Shown here one piece after another: positions 54,345 through 62,903 of a stretch of 64,000 bases of DNA. Below the pieces are notes generated by a model, which was given only the letters and a program-made list of their open reading frames with translations, was not told where the DNA came from and did no database searches. The DNA is taken from positions 1-64,000 of the forward strand of contig NZ_LNSG01000002.1 of assembly GCF_001468395.1 (NCBI RefSeq). Direction: 5' to 3'. This DNA comes from Sphingopyxis sp. H073. Lineage in GTDB: Bacteria; Pseudomonadota; Alphaproteobacteria; Sphingomonadales; Sphingomonadaceae. How positions within the stretch are numbered: the stretch's first letter is position 1; each line of letters begins with the position of its first letter. The translations under genes and the position numbers were made by a program.

Positions 54345-55762
54345 TCGAGCACCACCCGATCGCCAAGGCCGGGTATCTGGCAAGGCCAGCCGAGCTCGTC
54401 GCCGATGCGCCGCGCAAGAGCGGCCGCGGCATCGGGCTCACCATGGGTGATGAACGTCATCCGGGGCGCCCGTACGAACTGGCCGAGCCACTTCAGTATC
54501 TCGTCGGCATCGGCGTGCGCGGACAGCATCGAAAGATTGCGCACCTCGGCTCGCACGGGAACCTGTTCGCCATGGATCTTGACGCTGGGAGCACCCGCCA
54601 CCATTGCAGCGCCGCGCGTGCCGGACGCCTGGAAGCCGGCGAACAGAATGAGGTTGCGGCCATCGGGCGCATAGCGTTTGAGATGGTGGAGAACGCGGCC
54701 GCCTGTTGCCATTCCGCTTGCCGAGATGATGACCTTGGGCACCGGACTCATTGTGAGAGCCTTGGACTCTTCGACATCGCGAACATAGCGCGCGACCTTG
54801 CAAGCGGCATCGCATTCCGCTTCGCTCAGCCTGTGGTCGCCGGCATGGCGGCAGAAGATGCCGCTCGCGTCGATTGCCATCGGGCTATCGAGATAGACGG
54901 GAACATTGCTGATCCGCCCCGCGGCGCGCAGGCGTGATAGATGATAGAGGATGGATTGGGCCCGGCCGACGGCGAAGGCCGGAATGACCACGGTTCCGCC
55001 GCGGCGAACACAGCGCTCGATGGCATCGCCAAGGGCCGCTACGGCATCCAGCGCCTCATGGCTCCGGTTGCCATAGGTCGATTCGACGATCAGATAATCC
55101 GCTTCCACGGGAGGCGAGGGATCGAGCATGACCGGATCGTTGAAGCGGCCCAGGTCTCCCGAGAAGAGGATCGTGCGGTCACGCCATTTGAGTTCGACGA
55201 ATGCCGCCCCGAGTATATGTCCGGCACGATGGAAGCGAAGTTCGGCGCCCCCTGCCACCGAACGATATGCCCCGAAGCGGACCGGATCGAGATAGTCGAG
55301 CGCCACCTCGGCGTCCTTCTTCGTGTAGAGAGGAAGCGCGGGCTTGTGGCGCGAATAGCCGTGGCGATTGGCGAACACCGCATCATTCTCCTGGAGAAAG
55401 CCGCTGTCGGGCAAGAGGAGGCCGCAAAGGTCCGCAGTGGCGTCAGTGCACAGAATCCGGCCGCTCCAGCCTTCCTTCACAAAGCGCGGAATATAGCCTG
55501 AATGATCGAGATGTGCATGGGTCAGAACGATGGTGTCGATGGCCCGGTGGTCAGAGAGCGCCGGCTCCCAATTTCGTTCGCGAAGCTCACGACCACCCTG
55601 AAACAGGCCGCAGTCGATCATGATCTTCGCGCCGCGATCTCCGAGAAGATATCGCGAGCCGGTCACCGTACCCGCCGCCCCGAGAAACTCGATCGAGATT
55701 TCCTCGCCAGCGTCCCGTTCGCCCGCGCCGCCGAATGGCGCTCGCCCTTCCCCTGTCTGCAT
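54341..55762 (-). CDS. MBL-fold RNA-processing exonuclease/hydrolase (CPSF/Ysh1-like)
   Basis: The product of 473 residues has the metallo-beta-lactamase zinc motif LTHAHLDHSGYIPRFV, the beta-CASP insert, GDLGRFNDPVMLDP, and the C-terminal RNA-specificity domain (LFAGFQASGTRGAAMV, LSAHADADEILKWL, FITHGEPDAAAALA). Such proteins cut or trim RNA. As the first gene of a three-gene operon with a nucleoside phosphorylase and a PRPP synthetase, it may begin a route from RNA to phosphoribosyl units. An alternative start near codon 20 cannot be excluded. Confidence 0.9.
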   Translation of the reverse strand: MQTGEGRAPFGGAGERDAGEEISIEFLGAAGTVTGSRYLLGDRGAKIMIDCGLFQGGRELRERNWEPALSDHRAIDTIVLTHAHLDHSGYIPRFVKEGWSGRILCTDATADLCGLLLPDSGFLQENDAVFANRHGYSRHKPALPLYTKKDAEVALDYLDPVRFGAYRSVAGGAELRFHRAGHILGAAFVELKWRDRTILFSGDLGRFNDPVMLDPSPPVEADYLIVESTYGNRSHEALDAVAALGDAIERCVRRGGTVVIPAFAVGRAQSILYHLSRLRAAGRISNVPVYLDSPMAIDASGIFCRHAGDHRLSEAECDAACKVARYVRDVEESKALTMSPVPKVIISASGMATGGRVLHHLKRYAPDGRNLILFAGFQASGTRGAAMVAGAPSVKIHGEQVPVRAEVRNLSMLSAHADADEILKWLGQFVRAPRMTFITHGEPDAAAALARRIGDELGWPCQIPGLGDRVVLE

Positions 55763-55920
55763 CGTCTCTACCCAGCCTGTTGAACCATGGGCTGAGGAGA
55801 TCGCCGCAAATGACCGGGCCGGGAATACGCAATAACCGCAAAGACGGAGCCAAGCAAACCGGCGGTTCGCCAGCCATCCACCCTTATAATGCGCTCAATC
55901 CCTTGCCGGGCGCCGCGCCG

Positions 55921-56220
55921 CTAGACCAGCCGCATCGCGGCGATGATGGCGATGGCGGCGATGGCAACCCAGCACAGCCAATATCCCGCTCGCTGCCACC
56001 ATGGGGGGTTATAGCCGCCTGCAGCGAGAAGGCGGCGTGTTCCGACCATGGCAAACAGGTGGGCTATGAGGCCGATGGCCAGCAGCGGCCAGGCGATGGA
56101 CCGTAGGGGCAGAGCCAGGAGCACACCGACAGCAACGCCAGCGAGGGCCGCTCCGACGACCGAGAGCGTCGCGAGTGCCGACCTTGCCTGTTCGGTCCGT
56201 TGATGCGGTTCCTGGCTCAT
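55921..56220 (-). CDS. Small membrane protein of unknown function
   Basis: The product of 99 residues has three predicted membrane helices (about 15-36, 40-60 and 75-96) after a charged N-terminus (MSQEPHQRTEQARS). No family is recognised. It stands alone between the nucleotide operon and the transfer genes. An aromatic loop GGYNPPWWQRAGYW separates the last two helices. Confidence 0.6.
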   Translation of the reverse strand: MSQEPHQRTEQARSALATLSVVGAALAGVAVGVLLALPLRSIAWPLLAIGLIAHLFAMVGTRRLLAAGGYNPPWWQRAGYWLCWVAIAAIAIIAAMRLV

Positions 56221-56319
56221 TCATCCGCCCCCCGACACCCAAGGAATGCGTCCGGTCTGCGTCGTTCGGATCGGAAGTGCAAGTCCGGCATATAAAAAGA
56301 CACGCGCGGCCACGCAGGC

Positions 56320-56541
56320 TCAGCGCCGCGAACGCAGGCGCGCAAAACCCCGATCGGCTGCAATGAAGCGCTCGACCATGGCGGGGATGAGCCGTTCAGG
56401 TGGCAAGGGAGTCGCGAGGCCGGTCTGCGCCGCATGGACGGCGGCATAGTCCGCTACATCGCGCGCCAGCAGCCCGGGCAATTCGAGAGTCAGTTTGACC
56501 GGCTTGTCTTCGGCGATCGGACCGAGCCTGAGCCGGGTCAT
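56320..56541 (-). CDS. DUF2274-family protein
   Basis: The product of 73 residues begins MTRLRLGPIAEDKPVKLTLE and contains LLARDVADYAAVHA and IPAMVERFIAADRGFARLR. DUF2274 genes directly follow trbI at the end of Tn4371-like transfer operons, as here with a four-base overlap. The N-terminal part resembles a ribbon-helix-helix strand. Function is unknown; position is diagnostic. Confidence 0.85.
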   Translation of the reverse strand: MTRLRLGPIAEDKPVKLTLELPGLLARDVADYAAVHAAQTGLATPLPPERLIPAMVERFIAADRGFARLRSRR

Positions 56542-57752
56542 CGTCCGCCTCGATCCAGAGGCTCGAGGATGATGTCCCGCGTCACAATGACGCGGAGGAT
56601 CGCGCCCGACCGAACCGTGATGGTCGGCTTCACTCCAAGCTGGCGTTCGACGAGTTGCCGTCCCGTCTCGTTGATGCTGTCCTGCGCGCCGCGCCGCACC
56701 GCCCGAACGAGGCGATCCTCGTCTTCGGCGCCGAGTTCGGCGCCGACGCCCAGCAGCGTCGAAACCAGCGTGGCCTTCAGCATATGGCCCCAATGATAAT
56801 CGGTCCGGTCGGCAAGCCCGGCCATGCCGGCCGCATCGGCGCCCGGCAGGCGATCGAGAGCAATCGAGCGCCCGCCCGGCAGGATCAGCCGGTCCCATGC
56901 GAGAAGGACCCGGCTCTGCCCGTCGGCGATCTCGCTGCCATATTCGCCGATCAGCCGAGCACCCTGCGGAATGAGCAGGATGCGCCCGGTGGGGCTGTCG
57001 TAAACATTCTGGGTCACCTGCGCGGTGATCTGGCCCGGCAAGTCGGACCGGATGCCGGTGATGAGTGCCGCCGGAATCACGCTGCCCGCCTGGACCAGAT
57101 GCGGCGATGAGGGCTGGACGAGCCGCGCCATGCTCTCTGCCGGACCGGCGCCATCACCACTGAGGAAGCCCTTGCGCTTGTCGGCCGCGGTCGGGTTGGC
57201 TTGCAGATTGTCGGGCGCCGGTCGCAACACGCCTTCGCCAAGCACCGGCAGCTGCGAGGTGACCGACGCCCCACCGCCGAGGAAGAGCTGGCTGGCGCGC
57301 GCGCTTTCGCGTTCCTGGGCTGCACGCGCGCGGGCTTGCTCCGCCGCAGCGGCTCGCGGGTCTGGCGGCGGAGGCGCGCCGATCGGAGGCACCGGGACGG
57401 TCTCGCCATTCTCGCGCGCGGCAAGGATCGGCCGCCCGAGATCGCCAGGGAGCGGCTCGCCGAGCTTCGGGATCTTGCCATAATCGCCCGGCGCTCCGGT
57501 CACGAGCTCGGACTTGTTCGCACGGTCGCTATCGTAGAGATTCTCGGCCACCTTGAGCTTGGCGGGCTGCAGCGCATAGAGAAGCGCGCCGCCGATAGCG
57601 GTCCCCAATGCGGCGCCTAGAATGGCCAGCGCCTTGCGCGACAGGCGCATGACGCTCGGCGGCTCGGCACCAAGCCGAAAGGGCTCGCCGCTTGCGGGAG
57701 GGACAGCGACGAGTTCCACCACCTCCTCCTCGTCCCGTTCCGGCGCGCTCAC
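56538..57752 (-). CDS. trbI: Conjugal transfer protein TrbI (VirB10 family)
   Basis: The product has 404 residues: a short cytosolic part, one membrane helix (about 40-62), a Pro-rich periplasmic stretch and the VirB10 C-terminal domain (GSVIPAALITGIRSDLPGQI, NVYDSPTGRILLIPQGARLI, DRLPGADAAGMAGLADRTDY). TrbI spans the envelope as a core of type IV secretion. The GTG start at 57752 overlaps the upstream stop (GTGA). The other core proteins (TrbB, C, D, E, J, L, F, G) that normally precede it are missing here. Confidence 0.92.
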   Translation of the reverse strand: MSAPERDEEEVVELVAVPPASGEPFRLGAEPPSVMRLSRKALAILGAALGTAIGGALLYALQPAKLKVAENLYDSDRANKSELVTGAPGDYGKIPKLGEPLPGDLGRPILAARENGETVPVPPIGAPPPPDPRAAAAEQARARAAQERESARASQLFLGGGASVTSQLPVLGEGVLRPAPDNLQANPTAADKRKGFLSGDGAGPAESMARLVQPSSPHLVQAGSVIPAALITGIRSDLPGQITAQVTQNVYDSPTGRILLIPQGARLIGEYGSEIADGQSRVLLAWDRLILPGGRSIALDRLPGADAAGMAGLADRTDYHWGHMLKATLVSTLLGVGAELGAEDEDRLVRAVRRGAQDSINETGRQLVERQLGVKPTITVRSGAILRVIVTRDIILEPLDRGGR

Positions 57753-58465
57753 GAGCGCCCCCGCACGCGGCCGACGCGCTCGATAACCACCTCGCGCGCC
57801 GCGCGTCCGGCACCCATCCGAAGCTGTCCGCGTTCGAACAGGCGATCGGCGATCATGAAGCGGCCATGGACGCGGTAGTTGACGAGCTCGGCCTCGCCCT
57901 TTTCACCGACCGCGAACAGCGGGGGCATAGGCATGGGCACCGTCGCGATGGCCAAGGCATGGCCGCCCGCTTCGGAACCCGTCAGCTTCGCGAGCTTCGT
58001 CTCGGTTGTGACGATCGTTCCGCCGATAACGCGATCGCGCAGCATGCGGTCACGACGCCGGGCCATGGCGCCGCGAAGCAAGATCAGGCCGGACAGCCAG
58101 GCGACAAACCCCAGCCAGCATCCGCGTATGAAGAAGGCGATTACCGTGTCGACCGACCGGCGATAATAGGGATGCGCCGCTACCGCGCGGGCCGATGCTT
58201 CGTAGCGCTCGCCGCCACCGCCGATCATGATACCGGGATCAGCGGCGGTGCCGCTCGATATCCACGTCTTCAAGCGGGCGACATACCAGGTCCCCGTCGC
58301 CTGCATCGTCGCCGGCGTCAGCATCAGATAGGGGAGCGCCAGGCCGCCGAGTGCAATCGACCCGGCTAAGATGATCGCATGACGTTTGAACCGCCGCGCC
58401 TGGTTCGATCGCCAGTGCCGCCGCAGCGCATCGGCGTGGATGCGCTGGTCCCGATCACGCGTCAT
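57749..58465 (-). CDS. TraD-like N-terminal membrane protein lacking the ATPase domain
   Basis: The product has 238 residues with two predicted membrane regions (about 28-50 and 107-129). The segment AAHPYYRRSVDTVIAFFIRG followed by RRRDRMLRDRVIGGTIVTTE resembles the N-terminus of TraD-type coupling proteins. A P-loop ATPase should follow, but the protein ends after about 70 further residues of unrelated sequence. It may be a remnant created by the deletion that removed neighbouring transfer genes, or a separate small membrane protein. It is coupled to genes on both sides by four-base overlaps. Confidence 0.5.
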   Translation of the reverse strand: MTRDRDQRIHADALRRHWRSNQARRFKRHAIILAGSIALGGLALPYLMLTPATMQATGTWYVARLKTWISSGTAADPGIMIGGGGERYEASARAVAAHPYYRRSVDTVIAFFIRGCWLGFVAWLSGLILLRGAMARRRDRMLRDRVIGGTIVTTETKLAKLTGSEAGGHALAIATVPMPMPPLFAVGEKGEAELVNYRVHGRFMIADRLFERGQLRMGAGRAAREVVIERVGRVRGRS

Positions 58466-58833
58466 GACCGGTCCTCCTGCGAGAGACGCTGCTGCCGATC
58501 ATAGGCGCGGCGGACTTCGGCGCCGATCTCTTCGTCGCTCTTCCCGCCACCAAAGGCGGCGCTGCGCGCATAGCAATAGGAAGCGCAGGCGGTGAACAAG
58601 GCGCGGTCGAGCATCCGCTCGACATCCGCCAACCGGGTGCCCATCGACGCGAGTTCGGCGACGAGTTCGCGATTGTCGGTCCCGTCCTCGGGCAGGCTCG
58701 ACAGCGCCGCAACACCTGCTTCGACACATGTCGCGAGGATCGCGTAGGCGGTGTCGCCTCTCGCCTTTGCAAGCTCGATCACCGCCTTGTCGACCTCTGC
58801 CGGCAAACGAACCGTATGTCTGACGAGCTTCAT
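58462..58833 (-). CDS. Ribbon-helix-helix-like DNA-binding protein of a transfer module
   Basis: The product of 123 residues starts MKLVRHTVRLPAEVDKAVIE, which fits a CopG/MobC-type beta strand and helix. The C-terminal half is helical with two Cys (FTACASYCYARS). It lies upstream of the TraD-like gene, the place of a relaxosome accessory or autoregulatory protein. The adjoining 346-base non-coding region is its likely target. Confidence 0.62.
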   Translation of the reverse strand: MKLVRHTVRLPAEVDKAVIELAKARGDTAYAILATCVEAGVAALSSLPEDGTDNRELVAELASMGTRLADVERMLDRALFTACASYCYARSAAFGGGKSDEEIGAEVRRAYDRQQRLSQEDRS

Positions 58834-59179
58834 CGTGATGCTCGACCAAGATGCCGATGCGACGTCTCCAAAAGTGGCGAAATTCCGCCATTTATGGGCA
58901 GGATGTTCGAGGCGGCGTCGGATCCGCCGCTCGAAAAGTGGCGGAAAAGCTGGATGCACCCGTGCGTGAGGTGTGTATCCAAATTGCGGGTCCGATGCGT
59001 AGCATCGTGGCCCTGCAACTTTACTCCAAAGCCAACCGGCTCAGACTTGAACCAAGGCCTCGGAAGCGAGAAACCAAGGCTGTTAGATTCGGAAACCGCT
59101 ACGAGCGAGTTTGCTGCTGAGCCTGAATCCTTTCCGCGCGGTTGACGGACCACTCGACTGATTATGGGGCAGTGCCGCA
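58834..59179. other. Non-coding region with repeats, possible oriT or operator
   Basis: No gene is supported. The core AAAAGTGGCG occurs twice in direct orientation (58870-58879 and around 58934-58943), and the first copy forms an imperfect inverted repeat with CCGCCATTT (58885-58893). It lies between the ribbon-helix-helix gene and the transglycosylase gene, a usual place for oriT or an autoregulatory operator. No nick site can be named. Confidence 0.4.
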
Positions 59180-59908
59180 TCATGGTTGGTGTATCCCGGA
59201 CAGAGGAATGAATAACGGCGAGCCTGCACCAGAAGTCGTGGCAGTCTTGCCCGCAGATTCGAACGAGCGCGGGGTGTCGACAGCACCGAGGGGTGCGATG
59301 AAGAGCCCCGCCCCGCGCCATCCGGTCGACGGCAAGGTCGGCGCAGCGATCGCGGCAATTTCACCGGCGGCGTGCAGTTCGGGTGCAATTTTGGCGACAT
59401 AGGCGCGCGTCTCGGCGGGCAGTCCGCGGCGACCAGCGACATAGGCATCGGCGCGGCCCGGACCCGCATTATAGGCGGCGAGCATAAGCCCGACATCGCC
59501 ATAGCGGTCCCACATAGCGCGCAGATAGGCGGCGCCCGCGAGGATGTTCGCGCGGGGGTCGAAGGGGTCCGAACCGAGCCGGTGGCGCGCCGTCAGCGAC
59601 GCCCAGGTTGCGGGCATGATCTGCATGAGCCCCATGGCTCCCGCGTGCGACACGGCGCCGATCCGGCCGCGGCTTTCGGCGTGCATCACGCGCCAGATCC
59701 AGAGCTCCGGGATGCCGAAGCGCTGCGCCGCTTCGGCGACCGGAGCGGCATAGGGATGGCGTTCCGGCTGCGCCGCGGCGGCAGCCGGAGTGCAGATCGG
59801 CGGCAAAAGCAGCGCAGCCGATATGGCGGCGCGCCGGGCGCCGACACGCATCGGCCAGCACAGGACAGACAGGATGGCGAGGCTTCGCCGTTGCCGCGCA
59901 ACCGTCAT
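59180..59908 (-). CDS. Lytic transglycosylase, conjugation-associated
   Basis: The product of 242 residues has a signal or anchor region (to about AAAAAQ) and an SLT domain with the catalytic Glu in HAESRG, then GAMGLMQIMP, FDPRANILAGAAYLRAM and AAYNAGPG. It would open peptidoglycan for the transfer apparatus. It overlaps the traF stop by four bases. An internal Met at codon 20 could be the true start, because the signal-like segment follows it. Confidence 0.88.
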   Translation of the reverse strand: MTVARQRRSLAILSVLCWPMRVGARRAAISAALLLPPICTPAAAAAQPERHPYAAPVAEAAQRFGIPELWIWRVMHAESRGRIGAVSHAGAMGLMQIMPATWASLTARHRLGSDPFDPRANILAGAAYLRAMWDRYGDVGLMLAAYNAGPGRADAYVAGRRGLPAETRAYVAKIAPELHAAGEIAAIAAPTLPSTGWRGAGLFIAPLGAVDTPRSFESAGKTATTSGAGSPLFIPLSGIHQP

Positions 59909-60495
59909 CGTCCTTGCTCCATCTCGTCGGCAATTGGTTCGAAGGAAGGACTCGCGCGGTGCCAGCGAAGCGATGCTTCGGCGTTGGCGCGCGTCAGAAC
60001 CGGGTGCGCCGTGCCGATCAGACCGGACGCCGAAATCGGCCCGAAATATCGCCCGTCGAGGCTGCCCCGCGCGGGATTGATCAGGAATAATTCCTGCGCG
60101 CCGACGATCCGGCAACGTCGCCAGACAGGGAGCGGACGGTCCGCCCCGTCGCGCGCCAGCGCACGGGCGACGCCCGCTCCGTCGATCGTGACAAAGGCAC
60201 CCGAACGGCAGACCAGAGAGCCCGGAAGCGCGGCGACGCGCTTCAGCAGCGGAACGCCGCGCGGAAGATATCCACGTCGGGACAGATAGGCCGCGAGCGC
60301 CGGTGGCGGGTCGATGGCGACAAGGTCGCCGAGCCTCGGCCGGGCGCCGACGTCGATCCGGTAGAGGCCGATGGGGGCGCTGGCGCTCGCGTTCCAGAGC
60401 AGTCGCGGTGTCGGCTTCAGCCAGGCGACGGCAACAAAGGAAGCGGTGAAAAGCGCCGCTGCACCGACCGTCGCGCGGAAGATCTGGCGGTTCAT
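59905..60495 (-). CDS. traF: Conjugative transfer signal peptidase TraF (S26 family)
   Basis: The product of 196 residues has one N-terminal membrane helix, the catalytic Ser region NASASAPIGLYRI and the catalytic Lys in LLKRVAALPG. The closing segment GRYFGPISASGLIGTAHPVL is typical of TraF proteases that mature pilin. It is followed by the transglycosylase gene and preceded by the DUF2840 gene, an order common in Tn4371-like elements. Confidence 0.9.
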   Translation of the reverse strand: MNRQIFRATVGAAALFTASFVAVAWLKPTPRLLWNASASAPIGLYRIDVGARPRLGDLVAIDPPPALAAYLSRRGYLPRGVPLLKRVAALPGSLVCRSGAFVTIDGAGVARALARDGADRPLPVWRRCRIVGAQELFLINPARGSLDGRYFGPISASGLIGTAHPVLTRANAEASLRWHRASPSFEPIADEMEQGR

Positions 60496-61037
60496 GCCTC
60501 GATCGCCCGGCGGCGCAGCCATGCCGTGTGGCGATCGAGACCATAGGGCCGGTAAGGCAGGCCGGCGGCGAGCCGGTTGCCGACGTGGCGCCAATGATCG
60601 GGCGACGCATCGCATGCCTCAATGCCGATCGCCTCCACCGCGTCGATCGCCGCGAGCGCCTGCTGGACCTTCGGCCAGCCGTCGAGCCGTGCCAGGATTT
60701 CGGCGCCGGGGCGGACGAAAGGAAGGGTCGAAAATGGTTCGCCGGGCGTCATCGCAACTGCGATCGCGATGGTCGAATGGATGGTGCCGAAGTCGTTCGA
60801 CGTCCACCGAACGAAGGCAAAGACCCCGCCGGGACGAAAGGCGACAACACGGGTGCTGCGGCTCAATATCCGCTCGGCCGCGACGCGGCCGAAGCGGATC
60901 CATTGTTCGTGGCGGCCCTCGATCGAGGTCAGTTCGACCTCGGTCAAGCCGCAGCCGTGGGGCGACGCGGAAACACATCCGCTACCGTGGCCGGGGCAGG
61001 AGAGCGAAACGCCGGGCGCTGCGACAGCGCGCGGCAT
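60492..61037 (-). CDS. DUF2840-family protein
   Basis: The product of 181 residues has the family core TEVELTSIEGRHEQWIRFGR, FRPGGVFAFVRWTSNDFGT, LPFVRPGAEILARLDGWPKV and a tail with HWRHVGNRLAAG. DUF2840 genes lie next to traF in many alphaproteobacterial integrative elements; the role is unknown. The ATG at 61037 overlaps the stop of the AlpA-like gene (TGATG). The first 30 residues are atypical, and a TTG at 60947 before the conserved core is an alternative start. Confidence 0.85.
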   Translation of the reverse strand: MPRAVAAPGVSLSCPGHGSGCVSASPHGCGLTEVELTSIEGRHEQWIRFGRVAAERILSRSTRVVAFRPGGVFAFVRWTSNDFGTIHSTIAIAVAMTPGEPFSTLPFVRPGAEILARLDGWPKVQQALAAIDAVEAIGIEACDASPDHWRHVGNRLAAGLPYRPYGLDRHTAWLRRRAIEA

Positions 61038-61279
61038 CAGGCGAGTCCCCGGCGCGCCGGATGCACGGTGCCGACGCCCGGATCGGAGGTCGACGAGCGC
61101 CGCCCGAGTTCGACCCATGCATCGAGTTCGTCGATCGCATAGACCACGCGCCCACCGAGTTTGCGATAGGCCGGGCCGGTGCCATAGCAGCGATGCTTTT
61201 CGAGCGTTCGCGGCGAGAGGCCGACGCGGCGCGCCGCGTCAGGGGTCCTCAGATAACGGGGAGGGTGCGCGGGGGTCAT
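61037..61279 (-). CDS. AlpA/MerR-like helix-turn-helix protein, possible excisionase
   Basis: The product of 80 residues has the HTH LRTPDAARRVGLSPRTLEKH and the wing GTGPAYRKLGGRVVYAIDEL. Small proteins of this type in integrative elements act as transcriptional regulators or recombination directionality factors. No integrase gene is in the window to test the second option. Confidence 0.82.
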   Translation of the reverse strand: MTPAHPPRYLRTPDAARRVGLSPRTLEKHRCYGTGPAYRKLGGRVVYAIDELDAWVELGRRSSTSDPGVGTVHPARRGLA

Positions 61280-61381
61280 GGGATGCTCCTTCCAGCGGCG
61301 GCTCCCGAAAAGGCGGGGCAGCGCGCGATGGGGCGTCGTGGCGCGAAAGCGGGAGCGCGGGGGAGCGGCTGAATCGCCGAG

Positions 61382-61891
61382 CTATTTTTGTCGCCCCGCG
61401 CGGCCGGCGAGCAGCGTGCGATAGCCGCCCGCGGCAAGCGCGTCGGCCTCGTGGATAAGGCGCTGGGTCCGGCGGCGCTCGGGAGAGGACTTCCAGGCGG
61501 CGCCCTGTCCGATCGAGAGGCGCGGATAGACGAGGCGCTGCGCGACCATATGGCTCGTAACCTCGCCGTCTTGGCGAAGGTTGAGGATGGCCAGTAAGAG
61601 TTGGAGACGCCGCGCCTGATAGGCGGTCGGGCCGAATGGTTGCGCCGCGCTCCGCGCGCCGCGCAGCCATCGGTCCAAGCCTGCGAGGGCCTGCAGGCGG
61701 ACATCGAGCAGCGCGTCGCACGGGATAAGCGAAGCAAGGGGGCGTCCGGCGGCCGCGTCACGCAGGCAGACCCGATGAAAGGACACACCATCGCTCATCA
61801 CCAGATGCGTCTCGTCGCCCACCGAGCGCGAGGCGATGGCCGGAGGCCACCGGGCAAGATCGAAATGCGGACTATTCCTAGAAGCCGCCAC
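61382..61891 (-). CDS. DUF2285-family protein
   Basis: The product of 169 residues has a family core around IPCDALLDVRLQALAGLDRW, the segment AYQARRLQLLLAILNLRQDG and a C-terminal HTH-like part ending HEADALAAGGYRTLLAGRAG. DUF2285 genes mark the regulatory or maintenance part of Tn4371-like and related elements. It overlaps the DUF6499 gene by 14 bases. Confidence 0.82.
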   Translation of the reverse strand: MAASRNSPHFDLARWPPAIASRSVGDETHLVMSDGVSFHRVCLRDAAAGRPLASLIPCDALLDVRLQALAGLDRWLRGARSAAQPFGPTAYQARRLQLLLAILNLRQDGEVTSHMVAQRLVYPRLSIGQGAAWKSSPERRRTQRLIHEADALAAGGYRTLLAGRAGRQK

Positions 61892-62159
61892 TGCAGGGCC
61901 GAGGATTATGACCTGAGGACACTCGGCCGGGTCCCAGAAGGCAGGCGCTCCAAGCGCCGACAGATGGGGATCGGCCGGGAAAGCAAAGGCCCCACCGCCG
62001 GGCCATCACCTCCTGGGCCGTCGGGTCGCCATCCCGATCCGACATGACCCTCTCATAGTCGCAGCGATATGCGGGATTGCGGCGAAGAAATTCCTGCGCG
62101 AAGCCGGGGAAATCGAGCCGCACGCTGCTGCCCCCTTCGTCCCTTGCTTCCTCCGCCAT
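61878..62159 (-). CDS. DUF6499-type (transcriptional regulator-like) small protein
   Basis: The product of 93 residues has the recognisable core LDFPGFAQEFLRRNPAYRCD and MARRWGLCFPGRSPS. Proteins with this core regularly pair with DUF2285 in integrative elements. The C-terminus (SSGHNPRPCSGGF) looks frayed relative to what I know of the family, so a small frameshift near the end is possible. The start at 62159 precedes the core by 20 residues. Confidence 0.7.
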   Translation of the reverse strand: MAEEARDEGGSSVRLDFPGFAQEFLRRNPAYRCDYERVMSDRDGDPTAQEVMARRWGLCFPGRSPSVGAWSACLLGPGRVSSGHNPRPCSGGF

Positions 62160-62281
62160 GCGTGCCTCCGTGCGAGGCACGAGATTTGGCGACGACGCCC
62201 AAGCCGCCAATTCCATGGGGCGGGGAGCCATATCCCCAGAAATGGGTATCCCGCCCGGCGATGCCGGGCGGGATAGGAGCG

Positions 62282-62596
62282 TCAGTCGCCGCGGCGCGCC
62301 TGGCGGTTCCAGACGAGGTCATGCTCATCGCCTTCGCCCGCGAAGAGCTGCGCGAAGACCGGCGCCGTGAAGCTCGGGTCGTCGAGCTTGACCGACAGAT
62401 AGGGGCGCTTGTCCTGTGTCTGCTTTTCCCAGGCCGCGCCGACTTCGACGTCGCCCACGAAGACGCGGTGGCTGGGGGCGTTGCCGCTCGGATTTTCCTC
62501 GGGCGCGATGCGAACCGACTTTGCCTGCACCGAGAGGGTGACGATGCTCCCCCGAAATTCTCCGGAGACTTTCTTGAATGTGCCGATCTTGGCCAT
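62282..62596 (-). CDS. DUF736-family protein
   Basis: The product of 104 residues has the opening MAKIGTFKKVSGEFRGSIVT and the core HRVFVGDVEVGAAWEKQT with RPYLSVKLDDPSFTAPVFAQ, all diagnostic of DUF736. These genes are near-universal in alphaproteobacterial plasmids and integrative elements, function unknown. Its presence identifies the region as mobile-element backbone. Confidence 0.93.
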   Translation of the reverse strand: MAKIGTFKKVSGEFRGSIVTLSVQAKSVRIAPEENPSGNAPSHRVFVGDVEVGAAWEKQTQDKRPYLSVKLDDPSFTAPVFAQLFAGEGDEHDLVWNRQARRGD

Positions 62597-62903
62597 GATG
62601 CATTCCTTCCTTGGCTCGGACCGCACCATCGCGGTCTCGATGCGCATCGAAGGTCAGCGGGGACCGGCGGTGCAGCCGCGGCCCGGAGCAAGGCGGAGGA
62701 CGGCGCGCACCCGTCTTTCTTGTTTCGCGAGGAACGGCGGCACGCCGGGGGAAGAAAGACGCGCGCGCGCCGTTGCACCAAGCCGGTCAGCAAAGCGTCC
62801 CGATGACAGATGGCGCATGTCGAGAGACCGCAACGGGAGGACCGCAGTATGGACGCATCGCCAATCGGCCGGGAGGAAAAGAGAAGAAGAGGGGGAGGAC
62901 AGC
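62597..62903. other. Non-coding region
   Basis: Open frames exist on both strands, but their products are Arg/Pro-rich and resemble no protein family. No promoter, repeat or RNA could be recognised. It would contain the promoter of the DUF736 gene. Confidence 0.4.
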
